Below, piece by piece: positions 8,570 to 17,035 of a stretch of DNA of 64,000 nt. Position 1 is the stretch's first letter. Each line of letters begins with the position of its first letter. The position numbers and the translations under genes were made by a program. The notes under the pieces are model-generated. The model made no database searches and was not told the DNA's origin. It was given only the letters and a program-made list of their open reading frames with translations. The DNA is from JAEUPI01 sp963814435 (GTDB lineage Bacteria; Pseudomonadota; Gammaproteobacteria; Burkholderiales; Burkholderiaceae_C). The stretch spans positions 248,001 through 312,000 of the forward strand of contig CAWFCV010000010.1 in the NCBI GenBank assembly GCA_963814435.1. Reading direction: 5' to 3'.

Positions 8570-8805
8570 TGCCCGGCGAGTTTCTCACCCGCGCCGACGC
8601 GGCCGAGCTCGGCCGCTGGCACGCCGCCCGCCTGCAGCGCCTGGTCGACGAGGTGCGGCCGTTTCTGCAGCGCTGGGCCGCAGCGTCCGAGGATGAGCGC
8701 GACGAAGTGCTGGCGCAGTTTGAGGCACAGGTGGCGCTGAAGTTTGCGAACGTGGGCGCGGCGCTCGTGCTGCTGGCCGATCGGCTGGCGGTGGACGGGG
8801 ATTGA
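8569..8805 (+). CDS. Unknown element protein in the packaging module
   Basis: A 78-aa protein whose ATG overlaps the corrected stop of the small terminase gene by one base (TGATG). It is almost entirely predicted helix (LGRWHAARLQRLVDEVRPF, FEAQVALKFANVGAALVLL). Position between terminase and capsid genes suggests a packaging or head-assembly helper, but there is no recognisable family. The frame is intact. Confidence 0.5.
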   Translation: MPGEFLTRADAAELGRWHAARLQRLVDEVRPFLQRWAAASEDERDEVLAQFEAQVALKFANVGAALVLLADRLAVDGD

Positions 8806-8810
8806 CGCCG

Positions 8811-9218
8811 ATGGATTCGGCCGTCGTCGAGCTGCTGCGCCAGGTGCGCGATGAGCTGGCCTGCCTGCGCCGTGAGACGGCCGACGCGAACATCGAGCTG
8901 CTGGACCGCCTGAGCCGGCTCGAGCAGGGACGCACAGCGCCGGCCGTCGAAGCCGCAGGCCTGCTGTCTGCAATCGCTACCGGATTCGGCGAGCGCGAGT
9001 TTCTGGCGGTCGAACTGATGGCCTGGTGCAGCAAGTGTGTCGACCAAGCGCAGCGCGATGCCTACCGCGCGCTGCAGACCTTGTGCGAGGACGTCAATCC
9101 GACGAGCGCGCAGGCGGGGATGGCATTGCGCGCATTGGCCGGAGCGCCCGGTCCGCTGCGGCTCGAGCGGCGGGGCGACCGGCGCGGGTCTGCGCTGTGG
9201 GCCGTCGTGCGGGAGTAG
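8811..9218 (+). CDS. Unknown element protein with coiled-coil start
   Basis: A 135-aa protein starting MDSAVVELLRQVRDELACLR, followed by a heptad-like stretch (ELLDRLSRLEQGR) that suggests a short coiled coil. The C-terminal half is helical (EFLAVELMAWCSKCVDQAQ, AYRALQTLCEDVNP). An in-frame TTG nine bases earlier is an alternative start. It lies between the small terminase and the capsid gene. The function is unknown. Confidence 0.5.
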   Translation: MDSAVVELLRQVRDELACLRRETADANIELLDRLSRLEQGRTAPAVEAAGLLSAIATGFGEREFLAVELMAWCSKCVDQAQRDAYRALQTLCEDVNPTSAQAGMALRALAGAPGPLRLERRGDRRGSALWAVVRE

Positions 9219-9277
9219 GTCCCGCAGTCCCGCGCTCGCCACTGCGACGATGGGCGCTCAATCACCCGAGAACCACC

Positions 9278-10347
9278 ATGCGACTGCAAAATCGAGAGCA
9301 CCGAGCACCGACGCTGGTGCTGTCCACGAAAGAGCGACAAGACTACAGCCTGCGGCGTGCGCTGGAAGCCGCGAAGACCGGTAGCTGGCGCGAAGCACCA
9401 TTGAGCGCGAAGTTTCCGACGAGCTTGCCAAAGCCACGAGCGTGCTCGGCGGACTTCGGCCGCACGAATTCGTCGTGCCGATTGACGCGCTGCAGCGGCG
9501 CGACCTGACTGTCGCTACTGCCAGCGCGGGCGGATATCTGTCGCAAGACGAGGTGCCGTCCGTTATCGGCGCGCTGAGAACTGGTTGATCCTAAATCGGC
9601 TGGGCGCGCAGACCATCACCGGATTGAAATCGAATCAGACCATCGCACGAGTCGGCGCGACTGCCACGGCGACATGGCAGGTGAACGAAGCCACGCAGGC
9701 AGCGGAAACCACTACCTTGAGCCTGGGGCAGGTCGCGCTCACGGCGAAGACCGTGCTGTGCTATGTCGAAGTGTCCCGGCAATTGAAGTTGCGGGATGCC
9801 GGACTTCGCCGAGCGGACCGTGCGCGACAACCTGGCGCAAGCTTGGCCGCGGAATCAGCGGGTGGCGTTCAACGGCAGCGGCGCCAGCGGCGAGCCGACC
9901 GGCGTGCTGAATACAGCCGGCATCGGCACGTTTCCCGGCACGACGATCACCCACGCGAACATTCTGGAAAGCCAGACCGATGTGTTGACGGCCAATGCGC
10001 TGGGCGAGGAATCGAAGTCTGGCTATACCTGCCGGCCCGCTGTGGCATCTGTGCTCGCGGCGAGGCAGGGTTTCTCGACCTTGATGCCGTTGTGGGTCGG
10101 ACCACTGAACGCGGGCACGATCGTCGGCGCGCCCGCGTTCACCTCGATGACGGTGCCGACCGCGACGCTGGTCTGCGGCGATTTTCGAAAGTTGCTGCTG
10201 GCCGAGTGGCGCGCCGGCGTGCTCGCTGATCAAAGTAAATCCGTACGCGAATTTTCAAGCGGGGATCACTGGATTCCAGGCTGCGCTCGCGATGATGTCG
10301 GCGTGGCGTGGCAGACGGCATTCACAGTCGCAACGAGCGTGAGCTGA
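9278..10347 (+). CDS. HK97-type major capsid protein (frameshifted)
   Basis: A reconstructed head protein of about 355 aa. The N-terminal part (STKERQDYSLRRALEAA, REVSDELAKATSVLGGL) resembles the segment preceding the mature HK97 shell. The core follows as ATASAGGYLSQDEVPSVIG, NRLGAQTITGLKSNQTIARV and FNGSGASGEPTGVLNTAGIG. The C-terminal P/A-domain region gives TLVCGDFRKLLLAEWRAGVL, NPYANFQAGITGFQAAL (in another frame) and WQTAFTVATS. At least five indels (near 9400, 9585, 9795, 10215 and 10310) break the frame. No prohead protease or portal is encoded next to it. It would let the element build its own, perhaps smaller, capsids, or may be a relic. Confidence 0.82.
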
Positions 10348-10833
10348 TGCCGGCACCATCATCGAGTCTGCTGCACGCGAGCCATATCGTGGTGCGATTG
10401 CGGTCAAGACCGTGTATCTGCGCGGCCGGCATCTCACACTGCACGGCCCGCACGGCACCCTGCGCGCGTTGCCTATGGCCGATGCGATGCGGCCTATCGA
10501 CACGGGACAAGCCAAGCTCGCCCGGCGGGGTGACGCGGCGTCAACTGGCCGACCACATCAACCGCATTGGAAACGGCATGAGCGACCAACTGATCGAGTC
10601 CGGGCCCTGCGAAACTTTCGCGCGTGCGGCGACGTGTTCGCACGCTGGCGCAATCGTCGCGCTGGCTCCAATCGACGCGGCGCTGGTGCTCGAAGTCAGG
10701 CCGCGGCGAACTGGTTCACCACAAGGCCGACTTCCCGGCTGTCAGAGACGCGGTACGAGCCGAAACCGCACGAGCATTGAAGTCTGCAGGCCCCGTGCGC
10801 GGCGAGCCTGGCGGGCCGTGGCGCAAGCTGTGA
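10347..10833 (+). CDS. Unknown phage-like protein after the capsid gene (frameshifted)
   Basis: An ATG overlaps the capsid stop codon (TGATG). With indels corrected the product reads SAAREPYRGAIAVKTVYLRG, GRHLTLHGPHGTLRALPMAD, GGVTRRQLADHINRIGNGMS and finally ELVHHKADFPAVRDAVRAET before a TGA at 10833. I take this to be one protein of about 160 aa broken by several indels. Its position suggests a head-completion or regulatory role, but the family is not recognised. Confidence 0.4.
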
Positions 10834-11031
10834 TGTTCGACGTTCGGCTGATGCGCTCGATGAAGCTGACTGATGGGTCTACCGCTATCCGTGGCCTGCC
10901 TTGCGCGTGCCTGCACCCCATGCTGCGCGACGATCCGCGAGGGCGTTGTGATGTTGGCCGACGATTCCGACATGCCTACGCTGTTGCGCGAGATGCGGGG
11001 CACCACCCACGCGGAGCACTCCTACCGATGA
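10833..11031 (+). CDS. Small unknown element protein (frameshifted)
   Basis: The ATG overlaps the preceding stop (TGATG). After an indel near 10870 the sequence continues WVYRYPWPALRVPAPHAARR and then LADDSDMPTLLREMRGTTHA before a TGA overlapping the next ATG. About 65 aa. No family is recognised; the chain of overlapping start and stop codons supports translation. Confidence 0.35.
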
Positions 11032-11201
11032 CAATCGTCGACGTTGCCTGCTGGCGCGACCGAGCGCTGATCGGTGCGGACTCTTTGATGGCCCGACATG
11101 GGTGCGCGCTGCTGCGCGCCGGCAAAGCACGGCTGGTCGATGGCCCCGAAGTAGAGGACCCGCAGCGCACAGTGCAGCGGGCCGACGGCGCGCAGGCGTG
11201 A
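11028..11201 (+). CDS. Small unknown element protein
   Basis: A 57-aa ORF starting at an ATGA overlap: MTIVDVACWRDRALIGADSL followed by a charged tail. No recognisable domain. It is the last gene before the toxin-antitoxin pair and could be a short accessory protein. Confidence 0.3.
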   Translation: MTIVDVACWRDRALIGADSLMARHGCALLRAGKARLVDGPEVEDPQRTVQRADGAQA

Positions 11202-11248
11202 GCGAGGGCACAACCCCGGCGAGCACGAAAGCTGCCGCCGGTGCCACA

Positions 11249-11853
11249 ATGGTCCGCATGCAGATCAAAATCGCCACCAACCGTCCGACGAAGACCGCGC
11301 CGCGCAGGCGGCCGCCGCTTACCTGCTGCAGCGCGCAGGCGAGCCGTTGACCGTGCTCAAGCTGATGAAGCTGCTCTACTTGGCCGAGCGCCGTTTGCTT
11401 CAGCTGCACGCGGTGCCGCTGGTGGGCGATGTGCCGGTGGCGATGCAGCACGGGCCGGTGTTGTCGCGCACGCTTGACCTGATCAATGGCAGCGCAGCGG
11501 GCACGACGGGGCGCACGGACGACTCGATCGCCGAGCGCGGCCCACATCGTCACGAGGTCACGCTACGCGACGGCGCGCAGGCATTCGGGGCGCTATCGCG
11601 CGCCGATCTTCGCGTGCTCGACGAGACATGGCAGCAATTCGGCGGCATGCTCCCGTGGGACCTGGCGCGCCATTGCCATCGCAACTTGCCAGAGTGGGAA
11701 TCGCCCGGATACGGTGCGATCGAGATTCCCGTGCACCGCATCTTCCGCGCATTTGGGTTGTCAGCTGAAGAAGCTGAGGCCGCCGTTGAAGCGATCGAGG
11801 CGCAGGCGCGCGAGGCAAGGGCGATGCATCCCGACATCGCGCCGTTCTATTGA
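11249..11853 (+). CDS. Panacea-domain (SocA-like) antitoxin
   Basis: An antitoxin-type protein of about 190 aa with the Panacea domain (SocA/GepA, DUF4065). Landmarks are AAYLLQRAGEPLTVLKLMK, LLYLAERRLLQLHAVPLVGD, VAMQHGPVLSRTLDLING, LSRADLRVLDETWQQFGG and AFGLSAEEAEAAVEAIEAQ. Panacea proteins are known as promiscuous antitoxins paired with many toxin folds. The start is uncertain: ATG at 11249 or 11258 gives MVRMQIKIATNRP, then an indel near 11280 leads into the domain frame. The stop overlaps the presumed start of the toxin gene. Its place next to the right attachment site is typical for element-stabilising cargo. Confidence 0.75.
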
Positions 11854-12248
11854 ATCCGTGGCGCTGGCGGCCGGCTCGACGCTGCCGATCCATAGCGGCC
11901 CTCAGGCAAGCACCTGCACGCGGTGGTATTCGGCCCCAGTGGTGATCGAACATCAAGGCGATGTGCCGCAGTTTGTACTTGTGGGTATTACAACGCGCAG
12001 GCAAGGCGCGCACCATGATCCCGCATGCACGCTCAATGTTGGCGATCACCGCTTCATTCGGCACGAGAGCTTTGCCGCCTACCGCTTCGCGCGGTGCCGA
12101 GCGCGTCGCCCATGTCGAGGCAATGGTGCGCTCGGGTGCGTGGCGCGAGCATGAACCGTGCAAATGCAGCGCTGCTGGCTCGCTCGTGGCGGGCGCGCGC
12201 GTGTCTGATCACCTGCGCGGGGATCTGCAGGCGCTGTTCAATCCGTGA
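11850..12248 (+). CDS. Putative PemK/MazF-like toxin partner of the Panacea antitoxin (frameshifted)
   Basis: A reconstructed protein of about 130 aa following the antitoxin without a gap; the likely start is a TTG overlapping its stop. Segments are STLPIHSG, VVIEHQGDVPQFVLVGITT, HHDPACTLNVGDHRFIRHES, FAAYRFAR and, after an indel near 12100, AERVAHVEAMVRSGAWREHE and AGARVSDHLRGDLQALF. The pattern HDPAC...GDH.FI.HES..AYR resembles small PemK-like toxins seen in phage and plasmid pairs. The toxin assignment combines that resemblance with gene position. The target (for example mRNA) is not known. Confidence 0.5.
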
Positions 12249-12373
12249 CGGCTTAGGGTGCCCACCTCGGAGGGCCCTCTTTGCGGTGGCACAATTGGGC
12301 GTCCTAACTGCGGGGGATGCGCAGGGGCGCGGAAACCGACCGCACTTGTGGCGAAAACCGCAACGTCCGCGTT

Positions 12374-12398
12374 TTCCGTACGTGGTTCCGTACGTGAA
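12374..12398. repeat. Arm-type repeat, right copy
   Basis: Identical over 25 bp and in the same orientation as 2697-2721, again two TTCCGTACGTG units. It lies 49 bp inside the right attachment core, whereas the left copy lies 117 bp inside the left core. The about 125 bp before it, after the toxin gene, hold no gene. Confidence 0.75.
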
Positions 12399-12446
12399 CC
12401 CCAGAAAGCCGAACGGGTCGGCCCTTTGTGAGAGCTAACCCGTTGA

Positions 12447-12497
12447 TTTCATTGGTCGGGGTGGCGGGATTCGAACTCGCGACCCCTTGCACCCCAT
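12447..12497. repeat. attR: 51-bp core within tRNA-Pro
   Basis: The right copy of the 51-bp direct repeat. Here it is part of the complete tRNA-Pro gene, so integration restored the tRNA using the element's own 3' half. The crossover must lie between the anticodon loop and a few bases past the CCA end. Confidence 0.95.
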
Positions 12498-12529
12498 GCA
12501 AGTGCGCTACCAGGCTGCGCTACACCCCG
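12453..12529 (-). tRNA. tRNA-Pro(GGG)
   Basis: A 77-nt tRNA on the minus strand that folds into a full cloverleaf. The acceptor stem is CGGGGTG with CACCCCG, the anticodon stem CTTGC/GCAAG holds loop ATGGGGT (anticodon GGG, decoding CCC and CCU), and the T-arm contains GTTCGAATC. CCA is encoded. It is the integration site of the element to its left, which supplies the 3' half. Confidence 0.97.
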
Positions 12530-12541
12530 ACGAAGCGTTGG

Positions 12542-12547
12542 ATTATA
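12542..12547 (-). promoter_or_regulatory. -10 box of the tRNA-Pro promoter
   Basis: A perfect TATAAT on the minus strand ends 12 nt before the tRNA 5' end, at a sensible distance for a transcript starting a few bases ahead of the tRNA. It lies beyond the stop codon of the merR-type gene, and any -35 would overlap that gene's 3' end. No good -35 at 16-18 bp spacing was found. Confidence 0.55.
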
Positions 12548-12562
12548 GGTTGCGCCAGCGAC

Positions 12563-13016
12563 TCAAATGGCGAGCAGCTTTCGAATCGACTGCAACTCGA
12601 TGCGCAGCTGTCCGAGATCGATCTCTGCCGGCTCGGGCAGCGGCAGCGCCGGGGTGCCATCGTGTTCAGGCTGCGCGGCGGCATCGATGTCGTTTCCGTC
12701 CACTTCGACCACCACTGCCGGCTCGCGCGAATCGACCGCGCAGTCCGTCCGCGCGGGCTGGCCTGACTCGGCCAAGCCGATTGCGTGCACCACTGATCGT
12801 GAAGCCCTGGTCGTACAGCAACTCGCGGATGCGCCGGATCAGCAGGACCTCGTGGTGCTGGTAGTAGCGCCGGTTGCCGCGGCGTTTGACGGGTCGCAGC
12901 TGCGTGAACTCCTGTTCCCAATATCTCAGGACGTAAGGCTTCACGCCGCACAGCTCGCTCACCTCACCGATGGTGAAGTAGCGTTTGGCGGGAATGGCGG
13001 GAAGCGCTTTCTCCAT
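12563..13016 (-). CDS. MerR-family transcriptional regulator (frameshifted)
   Basis: The MerR-type regulator commonly found after ihfA in Betaproteobacteria. The N-terminal winged helix is clear: AKRYFTIGEVSELCGVKPYV, LRYWEQEFTQLRPVKRRGNR, YYQHHEVLLIRRIRELLYDQ. After GFTISGARNRL an indel near 12785 breaks the frame; the restored C-terminus ends LGQLRIELQSIRKLLAI. About 150 aa in total. The ATG at 13016 (MEKALPAIPAKRYF) is preferred to an in-frame TTG three codons upstream. The effector and targets are not evident, as the C-terminal region is short and has no Cys cluster. Confidence 0.82.
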
Positions 13017-13050
13017 TGAAATCAATAAGGTGGAGCGGCAAAGTTAGACT

Positions 13051-13416
13051 TTACTCGAACTCACCTTCGGCCGGCGTGTCGCCCTGCACAATTGATTTCA
13101 GCTTATGGCTCGCGTGAAAAGTCACGACATGGCGGGCTTTGATCGGAATGGCTTCGCCGGTGCGTGGATTGCGGCCGGGCCGCGGTGCCTTTCGACGGAT
13201 ATTGAAGTTGCCAAAACCGGACAACTTGACGTCCTGGCCTTCGACCAAGGTGTGATGGATGAGGTCGAAGAATGCCTCCACCATGTCCTTGGACTCGCGT
13301 TTGTTCAGACCCAGTCGCTCGAACAACAGCTCGGCCAGCTCGGCCTTCGTGAGGGTCGGCGTTTCCAGCGAGGGTACCGCCACCCGGGGCGCAGCCCTGT
13401 CGTCTTCGGTGCTCAT
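13051..13416 (-). CDS. ihfA: Integration host factor subunit alpha
   Basis: The alpha subunit of IHF, a sequence-specific DNA-bending heterodimer used in replication, transcription and site-specific recombination, including by tRNA-targeting integrases such as the one nearby. At 121 aa it is longer than the usual ~100 aa because of a 20-residue N-terminal extension (MSTEDDRAAPRVAVPSLETP). The core has TLTKAELAELLFERLGLNKR, VEAFFDLIHHTLVEGQDVKL, SGFGNFNIRRKAPRPGRNPR and TGEAIPIKARHVVTFHAS, with the DNA-intercalating Pro in the RPGRNPRTGE arm. Position directly after pheT is the standard order. Confidence 0.95.
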   Translation of the reverse strand: MSTEDDRAAPRVAVPSLETPTLTKAELAELLFERLGLNKRESKDMVEAFFDLIHHTLVEGQDVKLSGFGNFNIRRKAPRPGRNPRTGEAIPIKARHVVTFHASHKLKSIVQGDTPAEGEFE

Positions 13417-13442
13417 AGCTTCCCTCGGCTGATGGCCACGCG

Positions 13443-15872
13443 CTAGCCGCGCAGCCTGGCGCCGACACGTTCATGCGCCCGGGTCTTGGCGGATTCGATG
13501 GCCCGGTCGATTCGCTCGTCGGTCAATGTGGCCTGATCGTCCATCAATTCAAGGCGTACCGCCATACTGTGTTCACCCGGTCCCGCGGTCTCGCCGGCCG
13601 CGTGGGGCCGGTACAGATCGAACAGCGTGGCCCTGCGCACGAGGCCCTGCGGATCGTCCATCAACGCGTCGATCAGCTGGTCGTGGCCGGCGCCGGCCGA
13701 CACCACGAACGCCAGGTCGCGCCAGACCGCCTGCTGTCGCGGCAGCGGGACGAACGACGGCACGTCGCGCTCCAGCACGGCGGCCAGATCGAGCTCGAAC
13801 AGCACCGGCGCATGCGGCAGGTCGTACGCCTGGCGCCACCGTGGATGCAGCTCCCCGATGGCGCCGATGCAACGGTCCGCCAGCCACAATGGCGCGCTGC
13901 GGCCCGGGTGCAGCGCCGCGTGATCGGCCGGCCGGCACGACACCGCGCGCGGTGCCAGCAGCGCCTCGACATCACCCTTCAGATCGAAGAAGTCGACCCG
14001 CCGCTCGCCCTGACCCCATTGGGTCGGCGCCGCTGGGCCGTAGGCCAGCCCGGAGAGCTTCATCGGCTGGGCGATGCCGGCCACGGTGGTTCCGCCGGCG
14101 GCACCGTGTCGTCGCGCGCGAAGACACGGCCGACCTCGAACACGCGCACCCGCTCGGCCTTGCGCGCCAGGTTGTGGCGCAGCGTGGCGATCAGGCTGCC
14201 GAGCAGGCTGGATCGCATCACCGCCAGCGGCGCCGCAATCGGGTTCAGCACACGAATCGGGTTTGCATTGCCGGCCAACTCATGCTCCCAGCGCGCCTCG
14301 ACGAAGCTGTAGGTGATGACTTCCTGGTAGCCCAGCGCCGCCATGGCCCGGCGAACGGCAAAGCTGCTGCGCACCGCCTCGCGGCGCACGCGCGCCTGCA
14401 AGGGCGCCAATGGCGGCGTGTCGGGCAGCTTGTCGTAGCCGAGCACGCGGGCCACCTCCTCGATCAGGTCCTCCTCGATCTGCAGATCGAAGCGCCAGCT
14501 CGGGGGCGTCACGGTCAGGCGGCCCGGCTCTTCGACAAATGGCAGGCCGAGCCGGCGGAACACGCCGGCGCAGGCGGCCTGGTCGACGCGGCATGCCGAT
14601 CACCTTGGCCGCCGCGCGCGACCCGCAGGCTGACCGGCTTGCGACCGGGCATGTTCGGCTGCTGGTCGTCGATCGGGCCGGGTTCGCCGCCGCAGACGTC
14701 GATGATCAGCCGCGTGATGCGCTCGATGTGCTCGACCGTGCCCTGCGGGATCGACGCCGCGCTCGAACCGATGCCCGGCGTCGGTGGCGAAATTGAAGCG
14801 ACGCGATCGACCTGCGATCGGCATCGGGCCACCAGAACGCGGCCTCGACATAGACGTTGCGCGTGTCGTCGGAGACCGCGGTGGCATCGCCGCCCATGAT
14901 GCCGGCGAGCGACTCCACCGCCTCAGCGTCGGCGATCACGCCGACCGCTGCATCGAGCTCCGCCGTGTCGCCGTTCAGCAGCTTCAGCGACTCGCCGGGG
15001 CGTCCCCAACGCACCGTGAGCCCCTCGATGGATCTTGTCGAGGTCGAAGATATGCGACGGACGCCCGTACTCGAACATCACGTAGTTGGAGATGTCCACC
15101 AGCGGGGTCACCGCGCGCTGGCCGCATCGCGCCAGGCGATCGACCATCCAGCCGGGCGTGCTTCGCACGGGTGTTGACGCCGCGCACCACACGACCCGAG
15201 AAGCGGCCGCACAGGTCGGTGGCCTCGATCGTCACCGGCAACCGCCCGTCGTGGGTCGGCGCGATCGGCTCGAATCGTCGGCGTGTGCAGCGGCGCCCCG
15301 GTCAACGCCGACACCTCGCGTGCAATGCCGTACACCGACAGGCAGTGCGCCAGGTTGGGCGTCAGCTTCAGCGTGAACAGCGTGTCATCGAGCCGCAGCG
15401 CCTGGCGCAGGTCGGCACCGATCGATGCATCGCCGTCCAGTTCCAGCAGGCCGCCATGGTCGTCGCTCAGCCGCAATTCACGCGCCGAGCACAACATGCC
15501 GGTGCTCTCCACGCCGCGCAGCACGCCCTTGCGGATCTCGAACGGCTTGCCGTCCTCGCCCGGTGGCAACTGCGCACCGACCAAAGCCAGCGGCACGCGC
15601 AGTCCGACCCGCGCGTTGGGGGCACCGCAGACGATCTGCAGCGGGCCATCCTTCGAGTGCGGTCCGGCGTCGACGCGGCAGACGCGCAGGCGCTCCGCGT
15701 TCGGATGTTGCTCCACCTCGATGATCTGCGCCACCACGACGCCGCTGAACGGCGGCGCCACGCTGCGCATGGACTCGACCTCGAGACCGGACATCGTCAA
15801 CAGATCGGCCAGTGCCTGGCTCGACAGCGGCGGGTCGCAGAATTCGCGCAACCAGGATTCTGGAAATTGCAT
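13443..15872 (-). CDS. pheT: Phenylalanyl-tRNA synthetase beta subunit (frameshifted)
   Basis: PheT, the tRNA-binding and editing subunit of the alpha2beta2 phenylalanyl-tRNA synthetase. The N-terminus is MQFPESWLREFCDPPLSSQA with the EMAP-like tRNA-binding region VVVAQIIEVEQHPNAERLRV. Further on come the B-domain segments (FRRLGLPFVEEPGRLTV, ARVLGYDKLPDTPPLAPLQA) and the anticodon-binding end, including FVPLPRQQAVWRDLAFVV. The gene is broken by at least six indels (near 14075, 14570, 14800, 15010, 15170 and 15290), but the order and content of segments match the full ~800-aa protein. As an essential gene it is almost certainly intact in the organism. Confidence 0.9.
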
Positions 15873-15889
15873 GGCGGCTCGATGCTCGT

Positions 15890-16934
15890 TCAGTTGAACT
15901 GCGACAGGAACCGTTGATCCCCGTCGAAGAACAGTCGCAGGTCGTCGACGCCGTAGCGCAGCATCGCCAGTCGATCGGGCCCCATGCCGAATGCGAAGCC
16001 GATGTAGCGCTCCGGATCGAGTCCGAAATTCCGCACCACATTCGGGTGCACCTGACCCGAGCCCGCCACTTCGAGCCACTGGCCCTTCAGCGGACCGCTC
16101 GCGAACGCGATGTCGATCTCGGCCGAAGGCTCGGTGAACGGAAAGAACGATGGCCGAAACCGCAACTGCAGGTCCTCGCTCTCGAAGAACAGCCGGCAGA
16201 AACTCGGTGAACACGACCTTCAGGTCCTTGAAGCTGACGTTCTCGCCGATCCACAGGCCTTCGCACTGGTGGAACATCGGCGAATGCGTGGCGTCGCTGT
16301 CCACGCGATAGGTGCGTCCGGGCGCGATGACGCGGATGTCAGGCATCGGGTGGGCGCCGGCGTGACGGGCGGCGTGTGCCCGGGCATAACGCACCTGCAT
16401 CGGCGACGTGTGCGGGCGCAGGTTCAGCCAGCGACCGGCTTCGTCCTTGATGTCGACGTAGAACGTGTCCTGCATCGATCGCGCCGGGTGATTCTCCGGG
16501 TTGTTCAGTGCCGTGAAGCTCATCCAGTCGGTCTCGATCTCGGGGCCGTCCGCGACGTCGAAGCCCATCGACGCGAAGATGGCCTCGATGCGCTCCATCG
16601 TGCGCGACACCGGATGCAGACCACCCTGGCCATGCTGACGGCCCGGCAACGTGACATCCAGCGCCTCGGCCTTGAGCTGCGACACCAACTCGGCATCGGC
16701 CAATGCCTGACGTCGAGCCTGCAGCGCGGACTCGATGCGCTGCTTGGCGAGGTTGATCTGCGCGCCGCGTGCCTTCTTCTCCTGCGGCGACAGGGACGCC
16801 AGGGCCTTGAGCATCTCGGTCACGCCACCGGACTTGCCGATGAAGCGCGCCTTGGCGTTCTCGAGTTCGGCCGGGGTGGGCGCCGCCGCGAATTCGTCCA
16901 GCGCACGCGCTACCAGTTGATCAAGATCGTTCAT
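15890..16934 (-). CDS. pheS: Phenylalanyl-tRNA synthetase alpha subunit (frameshifted)
   Basis: PheS, the catalytic class II subunit. The N-terminal coiled-coil begins MNDLDQLVARALDEF; motif 2 and 3 regions are visible as HPARSMQDTFYVD, RPHTSPMQVRYARA, FHQCEGLWIGENVSF and, in the second frame, GFAFGMGPDRLAMLRYGVDD. One extra T near 16203 (GAGTTTCTGCC for GAGTTCTGCC) shifts the frame at the TEFC position; correcting it restores TEFCRLFFESEDLQLRFRPS and then FFPFTEPSAEIDI. The stop lies 17 nt before the pheT start. Confidence 0.93.
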
Positions 16935-16959
16935 CGGCCGGATGCAATGTTGTTCGAAC

Positions 16960-16993
16960 AAAAAAAGCAGACCGTCCCGAGGTGACGGCCTGC
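16960..16993 (-). terminator. Terminator/attenuator-like hairpin before pheS
   Basis: On the minus strand a 9-bp stem (CAGGCCGTC with GACGGTCTG, one G-U pair, 7-nt loop) is followed by C and seven T. It lies 26 nt before the pheS start codon, between rplT and pheST. Attenuation before pheST is known in E. coli; here the hairpin is seen and the regulatory role is inferred. Confidence 0.65.
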
Positions 16994-17004
16994 CTGGGGT
17001 TCAT

Positions 17005-17027
17005 GCGCCGGCAGCAAGTGCCGGCGC
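17005..17027 (-). other. Second hairpin in the rplT-pheS spacer
   Basis: A perfect 9-bp inverted repeat (GCGCCGGCA / TGCCGGCGC) with a 5-nt loop, directly downstream of the rplT stop and upstream of the U-tailed hairpin. It has no T-run. It may stabilise the rplT mRNA end or pause the polymerase. Confidence 0.55.
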
Positions 17028-17035
17028 GAGCGCCA

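Larger units (their letters stand above)
2529..12497 (+). mobile_element. Integrative phage-satellite-like element in tRNA-Pro(GGG)
   Basis: A 9.97-kb element bounded by 51-bp direct repeats of the tRNA-Pro 3' half. Everything inside reads left to right: P4-type integrase, unknown gene, AlpA-like HTH protein, small ORFs, ADP-ribosyltransferase-like protein, primase-polymerase/helicase, iteron-like repeats, Nu1-type small terminase, two unknown genes, HK97-type major capsid protein, three small unknown genes and a Panacea toxin-antitoxin pair. No large terminase, portal, prohead protease, tail or lysis gene is seen. The set int-alpA-rep-terS-capsid is what is known for PICI-type satellites, including capsid-forming ones; a reduced prophage is the alternative. 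Many genes carry apparent single-base indels, as do host genes in this window, so decay should not be assumed. Confidence 0.9.

Noticed and set aside
15108..16961. A long minus-strand open frame that appears to fuse PheS and PheT
   Set aside because: It arises because an indel in pheS shifts the frame into that of pheT; the usual stop and start of the two genes are visible once the extra T near 16203 is removed.
16920..17004. A 27-codon ORF before pheS with two Phe codons, as a possible Phe leader peptide
   Set aside because: The two TTT codons are simply the U-run of the terminator hairpin, there is no ribosome-binding site, and the codons lie after rather than before the stem.
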